From Boswellia sacra (taxonomy: Eukaryota > Streptophyta > Magnoliopsida > Sapindales > Burseraceae): a DNA stretch of 64,000 nucleotides. The DNA is taken from positions 1-64,000 of the forward strand of contig SNVD02000284.1 of assembly GCA_013180625.2 (NCBI GenBank). Reading direction: 5' to 3'. Below are positions 21,943-34,227 of this stretch, piece after piece. The stretch's first letter is position 1. Each line of letters opens with the position of its first letter. The notes below the pieces were generated by a model. The model saw nothing but the letters and a program-made list of their open reading frames with translations. It was not told the origin of the DNA and ran no database searches. Made by a program: the position numbers and the translations under genes.

Positions 21943-22950
21943 ATAGGTTTGGATTGATTTGAATGGATTTGCGCGAACTTGATTGCAAGACAAAAAGACA
22001 TGTTTCGTAATACATGTTTTGGGTTTATCCTAGACATTCGGGAGCTGTTCTTTCCATCTCAATTGATGCACAATGTGCTTCTGTGGGAGGTTAACACAAT
22101 GGGGTACGATGAAGAGATGTGGTTCCTTATTGAAGGTTAAAATATGGTTTTGAACTACAATGTAGTTCAAAAATCTTATTTTTGAGCATCTTGTATTTAT
22201 AGTTATTTTTTTATTACATTATTGGCATCTTATGTTTTTTTTCCTTCTTTGTAGGAAGACTGATTTATTTTTCTGTCCATAGTTTGGTTTAATTACCGGA
22301 TTGAGATTTGTTTCTATGGTGGTAACAATACTGACTACGTTGAATCCGTGCCCTTTGTTGGATATGTACTTCGAGGATGAGGACATAAAGCTTAAGGAAT
22401 TCTATAGGAGACTTCAAAAATTGAATGTGTCTCGTATGCCAGATGAGGTTGTTATGAAGCTCGCCTTGTACTAGGTGCTGGAGCTTTTTTTCATGGCACA
22501 GGATCGATGCCGACTTGTCTCCCGTGTGTGGTTGAATTTTGTTAACACACTGGATAATTTTAACAATTATCCATGGGGTTCGGTTTCTTTTGATAAGACA
22601 CTTAAAGGAGAGAAAAACGCTTTGGACGGGAGGTTAGAAAAATATAAAAAGCGAGCCCAAGCGAAGACGAAGTAGGTAGAGAAATATAACTTAGAAGGAT
22701 GCCCCTATGCTATCCAAGTATATACTACAAAACAAGTATGTTGATGTGTTTATTATTTGCTTTGGTGTACAAATTTAAATACATAGTGTCACTAAATAAC
22801 CCTTATGTTATTCAGGTTTGGTTATACGAGGTCGTGCCGTACATTGGCGCGACATATGGGCGAGTGGGCAAGGACTTAGAGGGGAGGATACCGCGCTTTT
22901 TGAAGTGGAAGACAAAGAAGACCCCGTCAAAAGACATCGTCAAACGTTAT
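21943..22950 (+). pseudogene. DUF1985/ULP1 gene of MULE-1, middle exons
   Basis: Continues the first exon after the CACTA. Blocks on the plus strand are TCFGFILDIRELFFPSQLMHNVLLWEVN-type sequence with WFLIEG (21990-22140), an exon with NPCPLLDMYFEDEDIK..EFYRR...ALY (22250-22480), SRVWLNFVNTLDNFNNYPWGS (22510-22590), and after an intron QVWLYEVVPYIGATYGR..LEGRIPRFLKW (22815-22920). This is the DUF1985 domain and the region joining it to the C48 protease. Several stops and shifts are present. It is cut at 22950 by the SIRE element and resumes at 30028 (caaacgttat continues as gtcctg). Confidence 0.83.
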
Positions 22951-23961
22951 TGTTAGCCCTAAGGCTATATGATAATTTTGATGATAACAATACACATTGA
23001 TTCATTGTGATTTATCAACATGTTTATTTATGTACAAGAGTAATATCATTGAAATAATTATAAAATCAAGAAGAGGCTTATTAAAATGAAGTGTTGAAGC
23101 TAAGGAGAAGACTACATGTTAAAGGCACCAAAGTTTAAGAACAAGGTTTGATTCAAGGAATGTGACACATAAGTAATGTTCAATCAATTGGTCATATATA
23201 TCTCTACAAATATCCAAATAACGTGATTCTTAAGCCTTTGAAAATCTTACTCAATTTATAACATTTCATATGTTTTAAAGAAATTCAAATTTCAAGTGCA
23301 AGGTTGTCCAAATCATCATGCAAGTTGAAAGACAAATGGAAGCAGCTGACATGAGCACCGAATACTCTTTTGGACATATCTTGAGCTAGAAAAATCAAAA
23401 TGACTGATTCTTGTGGCATTGGAAAGAGGACTTAATGAATCACATTTCATATGTTTTGAAGAAATTCAAATGTCAAACAGAAGGCTGACATAATTGACAT
23501 GAAATTCGGTGGACTGACACAGAAAAGAAAAATCAACTCATTTGAGCACCGAATGATGTTTTGTCCATACCTTGAGTTAGAGATATCCAAATGACTTGAT
23601 TCTTATGGCATTGGAAATATGATTCAATGTATCATATTTCATATTCTTTGAAGAAATTCAAATTTCAAACAGAAGGCCGGCATAATACACATGTAAGTCA
23701 ATGGTTGACACATGGAAGAAAAATCAAGTCACATGAGCACCGAATGGTTTTTTGGCCATATCTTGATCTACAGATATCCAAATGACTTGGTTCTTGATGC
23801 GTTGGAAAGATTATTCAAATGTTCAGATATTTTATGTTTTGCATATTCTCAAAATTCCAAACAGAACATTGACAAAAATGCTAGACAAGATTACGGTTTT
23901 TATGGTGGGTAGAAAATTTGGAGTTGGTGTCTTCACTTGATTAAGTTCATCCCATTTGCCT

Positions 23962-23972
23962 ATAAAAGGAGC
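23962..23972 (+). promoter_or_regulatory. probable TATA box in SIRE-1 5' LTR
   Basis: gcctataaaaggagc in the LTR, conserved at 29260 in the 3' LTR and at about 57518 in SIRE-2. Confidence 0.5.
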
Positions 23973-24193
23973 CCTTCTCCCATGCATTCAGAACAACAAG
24001 AAGTGAAGAGAAGCATCTATCAAGCAAAAAAAAAAAACAAGAAAAATATCAAGTCTAGAGAGCTTTTATATTCTTTATCTACTCTTTGAAGAGAGTTATA
24101 CTTTTGTTGTAAAAACTATCTTTGTTCTTATATTGTGGTGAGAGTGAGATTTTCTTGTAAAGGATAAAAGTTATCATTGAGAGAACTATTTCC

Positions 24194-24540
24194 TTGGTGA
24201 GGTTGTTCATCAAGAAGAACTCTTGGTGTGGTGTTATCAAGGGTTAGAGAAAGTTAACTTGGTGAGGTTGTTCATCAAGAAGAACTCTTGGTGTGGTGTT
24301 ATCAAGAGTTGAAGAAAGTTGCCTTGGTGAGATTGTTCATCAAGAAGAACTCTTGGTGTGGTGTTATCAAGAGTTGAAGAAAGTTGCCTTGGTGAGGTTG
24401 TTCATCAAGAAGAACTCTTGGTGTGGTGTTATTAAGAGTTGAAGAAAGTTGCCTTGGTGAGGTTGTTCATCAAGAAGAACTCTTGGTGTGGTGTTATCAA
24501 GGGTTGAAGGAAAAAGTCTTGGTGAGGTTGTTCACCAAGC
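24194..24540 (+). repeat. 65-bp minisatellite in the 5' LTR, six starts
   Basis: ttggtgaggttgttcatcaa begins at 24194, 24259, 24324, 24389, 24454 and 24519, exactly 65 bases apart. Confidence 0.93.
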
Positions 24541-24856
24541 AAGTTGTAAAGATTTCTACAACTTAGTGGAAAGCTTAGCTCGTGGAGCTAGGAGCCCGTG
24601 GACGTAGGCAAGATTTGCCGAACCACGTAAATTGAGTTTGCACTCTCTCTATCCCTATCTCTTTATATTAACTTGCACTTGTGATTGTTCTTTATTTCTA
24701 TTCTCTTGATTGCATTCTATTTTCATCTTCATCACCTTTATTCTCAAAGAAATAGTTCAATAATTTTGATCTTTCAATAAAAGTTTTCTAAATCAGTTTT
24801 TATAAATAAAAACCCAATTCACCCCCCTCTTGGGTTGCCATACCTGGGTCAACAAG

Positions 24857-24868
24857 TGGTATCAGAGC
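24857..24868 (+). other. SIRE-1 primer binding site (initiator tRNA-Met)
   Basis: TGGTATCAGAGC two bases after the LTR end, the usual copia PBS. Confidence 0.9.
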
Positions 24869-24910
24869 AAGGTTGCTCAATTTTTTAAAATCTTAATCGA
24901 TTTTTGAGCT

Positions 24911-25687
24911 GTGACAACTTTTAATTCAACTTCATATGTTGAGGGGCTTTCTATCTCTAGACCTCCATTTTTTAATGGAAGTGATTACTCTTATTGGAAA
25001 ACTAGAATGAGTATTTTCTTGAAATCTTTTGATTATGATTTGTGGTCTATTGTTTTGGAAGGACCTTTTATTCCTAGCAAAATTGAAAATGGGGAATGCA
25101 TGCTTAAAGAACCTAAAGAGTTTAGTGAAGATGATAAAAAGAAACTGAGTTTGAATGCTAAAGCTATGAATGTGTTGTATTGTGCTCTAGATAGAAATGA
25201 GTTTAATAGAATATCTACTTGTTCTACGGCACAAGAAATATGGCACACACTTGAAGTAACTCGTGAAGGAACTAGTCAAGTTAAAGAATCCAAGATTAGT
25301 ATGCTAGTTCATAGTTATGAGCTTTTTAAGATGAAACCGGATGAATCAATTTCTGAAATGTTTACTAGATTTATGGATATTATCAATGGTTTGAAATCTC
25401 TTGGTAAATCTTATTCTAATGTTGAAATGGTGAGAAAGATTCTTAGGTGTCTACCAAAATCTTGGGAGCCAAAGGTGACGGCAATTCAAGAAGCAAAGGA
25501 CCTCACCAAACTACCATTAGAAGAACTTATGGGTTCTCTTATGACTCATGAAATCACCTTGAAGGAGAATGATGGAGAAGATTGCGAAGTGGCAAACATG
25601 TGCTTCATGGCTTTAAGAGAAGATAAGGTAAGTATTCTAAACTATGATCCTAAACTTTCATATGATGAATTACTTGAAGCATTCTAA
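24911..25687 (+). pseudogene. SIRE-1 gag (DUF4219/UBN2-type)
   Basis: The start codon is GTG where SIRE-2 has ATG (57718). Reads PPFFNGSDYSYWKTRMSIFL (the DUF4219-like entry), ALDRNEFNRISTCSTAQEIW, then MVRKILRCLPKSWEPKVTAI (UBN2 core) and ends with a TAA inside LEAFxNL, where SIRE-2 has CAA. The reading continues, broken, through a Lys/Glu/Asn coiled-coil-like segment (25700-25990) to a zinc knuckle CTYCGSKRHKVYSCH at about 26117-26160. The gag would form the capsid of the retrotransposon particle. Confidence 0.9.
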
Positions 25688-26199
25688 AATTTACATATGC
25701 AAGTTAATAAGCAAAATTCAAAAATTAATGCTTTCAAAAAGAAGTAAAAAATCATGTTATCTCAATTAGAAGAGGTGGTAGAAATAAATGAAGCTTTAGA
25801 AAATGAAAATGAAATTTTAAAGCAAAAAGATTTTGAAAGTTTGGAAAGTCAAATACATTTATTAAAAACTGAAAATGACATTTTAAAATAAAAGGATTTT
25901 GATAAATTGGAGAAACAAAATACTATTTTGAAAAAGGAAAAAATGACTTAAGAAATATTGTTGATAGTTTTACAAAAAGCACAAAAAATTTGAATTTTAT
26001 GTTACAAAACCAAATGTGTGTTTTTGATAAAAGAGGGATAGGATATAAAACTCATAAAAATCAAAACAAACTATTTTGTTCATGCATCTTCTAGGAATAA
26101 TCCTAATCATTCATGTACTTATTGTGGAAGTAAAAGACACAAAGTGTATTCTTGCCATATTAAGAAAAATCCTAATTTGAAACAAATATGGGTTCCAAA

Positions 26200-27800
26200 A
26201 AGTACCATAACTAACCCCCAAGGACCCAAGAACATTTGGGTACCAAAAAGTCTCTCTTTGAATGTTGATTGTAGAAACAAAGGAGTGTCAAACACAAGTG
26301 GTACTTAGATAGTGGATGCTCAAGGTATATGACCGGAGATGCCTCCAAATTTTCAAGATTAATCATGAAGAAAGGAGGATATGTGACCTTCGGTGATAAT
26401 GCCAAAGGAAGGGTAATCGGACATGGTGATATTGGTAACCCTCTTCACCTATTATTAAAGATGTTTTGCTTGTTCATGGTTTGAAACATGATTTGATTAG
26501 CATTAGTCAATTATGTGATAAGGGATATTTTGTTGCTTTTGAACCTAATAGATGTGTGATTAAGGATGTTAGTAACAATAAGACATTATTTGTTGGTAAT
26601 AGATGTGGTAATATTTATACAATTGATATTGATGTTAATTATCATGTGAAAAATTGTTTCATTGTTAAATCATGATGCTTGGTTATGGCATAGAAGATTA
26701 GGTCATGCTAGCATGGACACAATTTCAAAAATTTCTAAAAATGATTTAGTTGATGGTTTTCCAAGAATAAAATTTGAAAAGGATAAGATTTGTGATGCTT
26801 GTCAATTCGGAAAATAAGTGAGAACTTCTTTTAAACAAAAGAAATTTATTTCAACAAATAAACCTTTACAATTACTTCATTTGGATTTATTTGGACCATC
26901 AAGAACTCAAAGCCTTGGTGGAAAGTATTATGTTTTTGTTATTGTGGATGATTATTCAAAATTCACTTGGGTGTTATTATTGAATACTAAAAATGAGGCC
27001 ATACAAGCTTTTTAAAAATTTGCAAAAAGAGTGCAAAATCAAAAAGGGTATTCTATTGTGTCCATTAGGAGTGATCATGGTGGTGAAGTAGACAATGTTG
27101 CATTTGAAAATCTTTGTGATGAAAATGATTTTGAACATAATTTTTCCGCACCTAGAACTCCACAACAAAATGGTGTTATTGAGAGGAAAAATAGGACTAT
27201 CCAAGAAATGGCTAGGACCATTTTACTTGAAAATAATTTGCCAAAATATTTTTGGGTCGAAGCCGTTAATACCGCATGCTTTATAATCAATAAAGTCCAT
27301 ATTAGAGCTTTAATAAAGAAAACTCATTATAAACTTTGGAAAGGAAGAAAACCCAACATTGGATTTTTTAAAGTTTTTGGATGTAAATGTTTTATTTTAA
27401 ATACCAAGGATAACCTTGAAAAATTTGATGCAAAAGCCGATGTTGGAATTTTTGTTGGCTACTCCAACCATAGTAAAGCATATAGAGTTTTTAACAAAAA
27501 GACTCTTACTATTGAAGAATCTATGTATGTTGAATTTGATGAAACTAATGTTATTTCTTCAAAGAATTTAGATTATGATATTGTTGAGGTAGAAAGGCAA
27601 ATTAAGAAATCAAGACTTGATGAAACGAGCCAAGATGAATTACAACTTCAACAAGAAAAGCTTGTGGAAGTAAATGATTCTTCCCAAGAATTACCAAAGG
27701 AATAGAGGTATGCAAAAGCTCACCCTAAAAGATCTCATTATTGGTGAACCATCACAAGGTATGAGAAATAGATCTTCTTTTAGGAACTTTTGTAATCATT
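26200..27800 (+). pseudogene. SIRE-1 protease-integrase region, broken
   Basis: Order: DSGCSRYMTGD (protease active site, about 26308-26340), GAG-pre-integrase DAWLWHRRLGHASMDT (about 26669), integrase core with the catalytic triad visible as HLDLFGP (about 26878), RSDHGGE (about 27070) and NGVIERKNRTIQEMA (about 27172), then the FGCKCFILN and FVGYSNHSKAYRVFN blocks. TAA stops lie at about 26815 and 27013. RT should follow but the reading ends near 27900 at ...LVPRP and joins the 3' spacer. Confidence 0.9.
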
Positions 27801-27900
27801 TTGCATTTGTCTCTTAATTTGAACCAAAATCTTTTAAAAAAGAGCCAAAAATGATGAAAGTTGGATTTTGGCTATGCAAGAACAATTGAACCAATTTGAG

Positions 27901-28249
27901 AGAAATCAAGTTTGAGAATTAGTCCCTAGACCCAAATATGACTAAACCCCTTAGTCAAGACAGATTTTGCATAATTAGAAGAGAATTAGGCATGTTGGAT
28001 ATGTCTTAATTTTTTTTTTATATGATAATCTTTAAATGGTAGCATATGTTAAAGGGGAGAATATATTTAGGGGGAGTAATTAATTTGACTACATCTTTTT
28101 GATGATAACAAAAGGAGGAGAAATAGTTGGATTGCTTATATTCATAACAAGTGCCATTTTTTTGTTTATTCTTGATTTTATTTTCATTCTTTATTTTAGA
28201 TATTATTTGAAAGCAATCAATGTTTTGTCATCATCAAAAAAGGGGAGAT
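27901..28249 (+). other. SIRE-1 3' spacer and polypurine tract
   Basis: Non-coding, with two gatgataacaaaagg/gatgataac words. It ends aaaaaaggggaga at 28236-28248 directly before the 3' LTR, the plus-strand priming site. Confidence 0.8.
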
Positions 28250-30022
28250 TGTTAGCCCTAAGGCTACATGATAATTTTGATGATAACAATACACATTGAT
28301 TCATTGCGATTTACTAACATGTTTATTTATGTGCAAGAGTAATATCATTAAAATAATTGTAAAATCAAGAAGAGGATTATTAAAATGAAGTGTTGAAGCT
28401 AAGGAGAAGACTACATGTTAAAGGCACCAAAGTTTAAGAACAAGGATTGACTCAAGGAATGTGACACATGAGCAATGTTCAATCAATTGGTCATATATAT
28501 CTCTACAAATATCCAAATGATGTGATTCTTGAGCCTTTGGAAAGCTTACTCAATTTATAAAATTTCATATGTTTTAATGAAATTCAAATTTCAAGTGCAA
28601 GGTTGTCCAAATCATCATGCAATTTGAAAGACAAATGGAAGCAGCTGACATGAGTACCGAATACTCTTTTGGACATATCTTGAGCTAGAAAAATCAAAAT
28701 GAATTGATTCTTATGGCATTGGAAATAGGACTTAATGAAACACATTTCATATGTTTTGAAGAAATTCAAATTTCAAACAGAAGGCTGACATAATTGACAT
28801 GCAATTCGGTGGACTGACACAGAAAAGAAAAATCAACTCATTTGAGCACCGAATGATGTTTTATCCATATCTTGAGTTAGAGATATCGAAATGACTTGAT
28901 TCTTATGGAATTGGAAAGATGATTCAATGTAGCATATTTCATATTCTTTAAAGAAATTCAAATTTCAAACAAAAGGCCGGCATAATACACATGCAAGTCG
29001 GTGGTTGACATATGGAAGAAAAATCAAGTCACATGAGCACCGAATGGTGTTTTGGCCATATCTTGATCTACAGATATCCAAATGACTTGGTTCTTGATGA
29101 GTTGGAAAGCTTATTCAAATTTTCAGATATTTTATGTTTTGAATATTTTCAAAATTTCAAAAGAAACATTGACAAAAATGCTAGACAAGATTACGGTTTT
29201 TATGGTGGGTAGAAAATTTGGAGTTGGTGTCTTCACTTGATTAAGTTCATCCCATTTGCCTATAAAAGGAGCCCTTCTCCCATGCATTCAGAACAACAAG
29301 AAGTGAAGAGAAGCATCTATCAAGCAAAAAAAAAAAAAAGAGAAATATCAAGTCTAGAGAGCTTTTATATTGTTTATTTACTCTTTGAAGAGAGTTATAC
29401 TTTTGTGGTAAAAAATTTCTTTGTTCTTATATTGTGGTGAGAGTGAGATTCTTGTAAAGGATAAAAGTTATCCTGGAGAGAACTATTTCTTTGGTGAGGT
29501 TGTTCATCAAGAAGAACTCTTGGTGTGGTGTTATCAAGAGTTGAAAGAAGTTGCCTTGGGGAGGTTGTTCATCAAGAAGAACTCTTGGTGTGGTGTTATC
29601 AAGAGTTGAAGGAATTTGCCTTGGTGAGGTTGTTCATCAAGAAGAACTCTTGGTGTGGTATTATCAAGAGTTGGAAGAAAAAGTCTTGGTGAGGTTGTTC
29701 ATCTAGCAAGTTGTAAAGATTTCTACAACTTAGTGGAAAGCTTAGCTCGTGGAGCTATGAGCCCGTGGACGTTGGCAAGGTTTGCCGAACCACGTAAATT
29801 GAGTTTGCACTCTCTCTATCCCTATCTCTTTATATTAACTTGCACTTGTGATTGTTCTTTATTTCTATTCTCTTGATTGCATTCTATTTTCATCTTCATC
29901 ACCTTTATTCTCAAAGAAATAGTTCAATAATTTTGATCTTTCAAGAAAAGTTTTCTAAATCAGTTTTTATAAATAAAAACCCAATTTACCCCCCCTCTTG
30001 GGTTGCCATACCTGGGTCAACA
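28250..30022 (+). repeat. SIRE-1 3' LTR (1773 bp)
   Basis: Same ends as the 5' LTR. Its 65-bp minisatellite has four starts (29491, 29556, 29621, 29686) against six in the 5' LTR. The two missing units (130 bp) account for nearly all of the 131-bp length difference. Confidence 0.92.
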
Positions 30023-30027
30023 GTTAT

Positions 30028-30186
30028 GTCCTGCTGGTTAGGAGGTAGGTATGTAAGGTTCCCCTATCTTATGAACTTTTCCTATTCATAAGGTCACAGC
30101 GAGTCACTGTTTAATTTTATGGATTATTTGTTGATGCAGGCTCGTCCATTCATCATTTTGGAGCCATCTGAGGCAGAGCAGAAGAC
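30028..30186 (+). pseudogene. DUF1985/ULP1 gene of MULE-1, short piece between SIRE and Tekay
   Basis: Resumes after the SIRE element (VLLVRR.VRFPYLMNFSYS), then an intron ending ttgatgcag at about 30139, then ARPFIILEPSEAEQKT up to the Tekay junction. The following codons AEAVKVACI are found at 37318, across the Tekay element, in the same frame. Confidence 0.78.
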
Positions 30187-30801
30187 TAATTAAAGCTTAA
30201 TATGTCTATTTTCCTAAACAAATGAAAAATCATATAATTCTCAATCTAGAAAAATGCATCAACTCAATCAGCACAAGACAGTCACATGAATTACAGTTCT
30301 CACAAAACCATCTCTACTTCACTTCATCAACACTTAAATTTTCACACATAATTCCTCATTCAAACCACAACAATCAACTTACAATAAGTAGTTTCACTCA
30401 TAATTCATCATCCAAGGAACCAAGAAATTAAGTTAAAACAAGTCACATGCATAACAACTAATATCAATTTAACAATAAAACACATAACATGAAGTAAGTA
30501 TAATGTTAGAAACCCCTACTTGTTTTCGAAGCTTACAACTTCTTTGAAATTTTTTTGCTCTCTTTTCTTTCCTCTCCTTCCTCTTCTTCTTTTTCCCTTC
30601 TTCTCTTCCTGGAACCGTGAAGGTCTTCTCTCTCTTTTTTTTTTTCCTAATAATTCTAGAGAAATCCTCCCTTTTCTTAATTTAAGGCCCTAGCTTATGG
30701 GCCTAAATCCCCTCATTTACCCAATCCACTAACCCTTTACATAATTTCTAAATTTTATAATATATATGCATACATATTAATTTTTCTCTTGAGACTCTAC
30801 A
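30182..30801 (-). repeat. Tekay 3' LTR, truncated
   Basis: Starts TGTAGAGTCTCAAGAG on the minus strand at 30801, preceded by the purine-rich aagagggtaggt. It aligns with 36697-37315 of the 5' LTR and stops where that LTR enters its satellite block. Confidence 0.87.
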
Positions 30802-30819
30802 ACCTACCCTCTTAAAAAA

Positions 30820-32181
30820 AATTTGGTCCTTGAAATTTGAAAATACGAGTCAGAGCTTACCTTTTGCATTCAAAAGTTCAGGGTACTTTCTTTGAATCTC
30901 TGACTCTAACTCCCATGTGGCTTCTTCAATGTCATGATGCTTCCACAAAACCTTGAGTAATGGAATGGTCTTGCCATGTAGGACTTGCACTCTTGAGTCC
31001 AAGATTCGAATAAGAACCTCTTCATACGAAGCATCTTATTGAATATCTAATTCACTCCAATCTAGAACATGTGTTGGGTAAGGCTCATACTTCCTTAGCA
31101 TCGATACATGAAAAGTGTTATGAATCCTTGATAATCATGGTGGCCATGCTAGCTCATAGGCTACTTCGCCAACCTACCTTAAGACTTCAAATGGACCAAT
31201 GTAGCATGGAGCAAGTTTACTTTTCTGACCAAAACGCATCAAGCCCTTACGCAGAGACACCTTTAAAAACACATGGTCACCCACTTTGAATTCTAACGGT
31301 CGTCTCCTTTTGTCTGCATAGCTTTTTTGTTGACTATAGGCTGTAAGCAAACGTTGACGTATCAATTTCACCTTTTCGGTTGTCTCTCATACAAGCCCAG
31401 GTCCTAATAGGGTAGCTTCTCCCACTTCTACCCAACATGAACGGGACCTACATGGTTTACCATAGAGTGCCTCATAAGGTGCCATTCCAATACTTGACTG
31501 ATAGCTTTTTTTGTATGTGAATTCCACAAGCGGTAGATGATCCTTCCAATTACCTTGGAAATCCATCACACAAGCTCTCAACATATCTTCCAAAACTTAA
31601 ATAGTACGCTCTGATTGACCATCCGTCTGAGGATGGAAGGCCGTACTAAATAACAATTGAGTGCCCATAGCTCTTTGAAGGCTTTGCCAAAACTGAGCTA
31701 TAAACCTTGGATCTCTGTCTGACACCACTAAAACTGGAACTCCATGCAATCTCACAATTTCTTTAATATACAACCGACTCAGAACATCCACTGAATCGGC
31801 TATACGTCTAGGAAGAAAGTGTGATACCTTGGTTAACCTGTCTATAATTACCCACATTGCATCCTTCCCTTTGAGAGAACGTGGTAATCTAGTAACAAAG
31901 TCCACGGTGATGTGATCCCATTTTCACTCTGCTACCGGCAATGGTCGAAGTAATCATGCAGGCCTTTGATGCTCAGCATTCACTTGTTGACAAGTAAGGC
32001 ATCTAGCCACATATTCAGCAACATCCTTCTTCATTCCATTCCACCAAAACTGTCGACGTAAATCATGATATATCTTGGTACCACCAGGGTGAACAGCGAA
32101 TTTAGAATGATTAAATTCCTTTAGAGTATCACGTTTACACTCTTCACTCGATGGAACCAAGATCCTGCCCTTGAATTGCAA
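30820..32181 (-). pseudogene. Tekay integrase and chromodomain
   Basis: The HHCC finger (HPGGTKIYHDLRRQFWWNGM ... CLTCQQ) is at 32090-32000; the core starts [20 protein letters not shown] with [11 protein letters not shown] (31905-31800). Then SIGMAPYEALYGKPCRS (31510), KSYADKRRRPLEF (about 31320) and FHVSMLRKY (about 31110). The end, VLHGKTIPLLKVLWKHHDIE then EATWELESEIQRKYPE (about 30990-30890), is the chromodomain-type tail that gives chromoviruses their name and is thought to guide integration into heterochromatin. Stops and shifts separate the blocks. Confidence 0.88.
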
Positions 32182-32367
32182 ACCCCCTTCTGAACCAATT
32201 GTCTAATCCACACTTCCATCACCATGTAACATTTGCTCATACAAGGCTCTAGTCTCTGAATCTTGATGTTGCAGCTCAATTACTTTATGCACCTGTTGGG
32301 AAACAAGTGTAAAAAGGCGAATTTGATCTCCGCGATCCTCAACCAAGATATCATAATCATAAATGGA

Positions 32368-33980
32368 TTATAACATGCTCCATTCTCCTATCATCGCACT
32401 AACCATGGCCCTCGACTTTCTACTTAATGCATCAGCCACCGCATTTGCCTTGCCTGGATGATACTGGATAGAGAAATCATAGTCTTCCCAATACTCCATC
32501 CATCTTCGTTGTCTAAAGTTCAAGTTTTTTTGGGTAAAGATATATTTCAAACTTTTATGATCACAAAAGACTTCAAATCTTTCTCCATACAAATAATGTC
32601 GTCAAATTTTCAAAGCATACACTACCGTAGCAAGTTCTAAGTCGTGGGTGGGATAATTCTGCTCATGAGGTTTCAACTGACGAGACGCATGGGCTACAAC
32701 TCGACCCTGTTGCATTAACACACACCTTAACCCATCCAAGGAAGCATCAGTGAAAACTACATAATCAACTCCAAGTTGTGGTATCATAAGAATAGGTGTT
32801 GAAGTTAATCTTTTCTTCAATTCTTGGAATGCTTGCTTACATGCCTCATTCCATTCGAATCTGACTCCTTTCTTTGTTAACCTAGTCATTGGTACAGCCA
32901 ATCGAGAAAAATTCTTGACAAAATACCGATAGTACCCTGCTAAACCCAAGAAGCTACGTACTTCAAACACATTCTTTGGTTGTTCCCACTTCATAACTGC
33001 TCCTACTTTCGATGGATCTACCGAGATTCCTTGTCTTGATACCACGTGGCCCAAAAATTTTACTTTTGATAGCCAAAATTCACATTTACTCAGCTTGGCA
33101 TAAAGACAATGCTTTCTTAGTGTTTGAAGTGCTATGCGCAAGTGTTGCTCATGTTCTACTTACAATGAAGAATAAATAAGGATATCGTCCACAAACACAA
33201 TCACAAACTGGTCTAAGTGAGGTCTGAAAACACGGTTCATCAAATCCATAAAGGCAGTAGGAGCATTAGTCAGTCCAAATGGTATGACCAAAAACTCATA
33301 ATGCACATACCGGGTACGAAAAGCAGTCTTGGGTATGTCTCCTTCCTTTATTCTCAACTGATGATAACCTAAACGAAGATCTATCTTAGAAAAATAACAA
33401 GATCCTCTTAGTTGATCGAATAAATCATCGATCCTAGGTAAAGGATACTTGTTTTTCACTGTAACCTGGTTTAACTACCTGTGATATGTACATAAATGCA
33501 ATGAACCATCCTTCTTCTTCACAAATAATGCTGGTGTACCCCAGGGAGAAGTACTAGGTCGAATAAATCCTTTCTCCAACAATTCTTCTATTTGCATCTT
33601 TAGCTCCCTCAACTCTGCTAGAGCCATTCGATAAGAAGCAACTGATATGGGTGCCACACCTGGATACACCTCGATAGCAAACTCCGCTTCTCTAGTTGGA
33701 GGTAACCCAGACAATTCTTCAAGAAAAACATCAGGAAATTCATTCACCACCTGAGGAAGTTCAGAAACCTGTGCCCATTGATCTCTAACATACAGGAGCG
33801 ACATATCCTCCCAACCTCTAGAGTACTAACCATAGGTGACTCCACATGTAATACAGAATCCAACAAATCATACTCTAATCCTAATGCAGATGCAAAATGG
33901 GTAGATATAAAAGAATGAGTAGCTCGAGAATCAAATAAAACATGAGCCCATGCATTAAAAACCAATAATGTACCTCCCAC
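32368..33980 (-). pseudogene. Tekay protease, reverse transcriptase and RNase H
   Basis: Protease ALFDSRATHSFIS (33960-33900; the usual D-S-G is D-S-R). RT starts with [19 protein letters not shown] and [19 protein letters not shown] (33720-33500), then [16 protein letters not shown] and the catalytic [10 protein letters not shown] (33459-33163). A TAG and a shift lie near 33475. The connection and RNase H include [20 protein letters not shown] and, at 32592, [14 protein letters not shown] with the family [18 protein letters not shown]. Together these would copy element RNA to DNA. Not functional as read. Confidence 0.9.
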
Positions 33981-34227
33981 AACCCTGTGATCTGCAGGCT
34001 TTGTCGATTGAGTCAGAGCAAAGACTTATCCCTAAGTCATCTATCCTTGATGTCTAGTGCTCTGAGCTGATCTTGTAGGCCTAACGAATTGAGAAGAAGC
34101 TGCGTGAGACCTCTGAGATGTCTGATGGGAATGAGTATCACGTACTTGGAATGGGGGTCTAATCTGTGACCCTGAACCTTGTCAAGAATTCGGTTGGGTC
34201 AGACTAGTGGCACTCTAAGGACCTCTC

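Larger units (their letters stand above)
22951..24854 (+). repeat. SIRE-1 5' LTR (1904 bp)
   Basis: Contains two internal repeat systems: about four degenerate units of roughly 185 bp built on gaagaaattcaaatttcaaac/gacatgcaa/gagcaccgaatg (23160-23840), and a precise 65-bp minisatellite. A TATAAAAGG word at about 23962, followed by about 850 bases of LTR, is a plausible core promoter. Confidence 0.9.
22951..30022 (+). mobile_element. SIRE-1: complete-ended Ty1/copia (SIRE-type) element lacking RT/RNase H, 7072 bp
   Basis: 5' LTR 22951-24854, Met-tRNA PBS, gag, protease, integrase, purine tract, 3' LTR 28250-30022. A perfect 5-bp target duplication GTTAT flanks it (22946-22950 and 30023-30027). 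Both LTRs start TGTTAGCCCTAAGGCTA and end CCTGGGTCAACA. After integrase the sequence jumps to the 3' spacer: no RT (YVDD-type) or RNase H reading exists, so the element cannot be autonomous. All ORFs carry stops. SIRE lineage is inferred from the gag type and the long 3' spacer. Confidence 0.92.

Noticed and set aside
24194..24540. Regular 65-bp repeats considered as a CRISPR-like array
   Set aside because: Units are contiguous without unique spacers, inside a plant LTR; it is a minisatellite.
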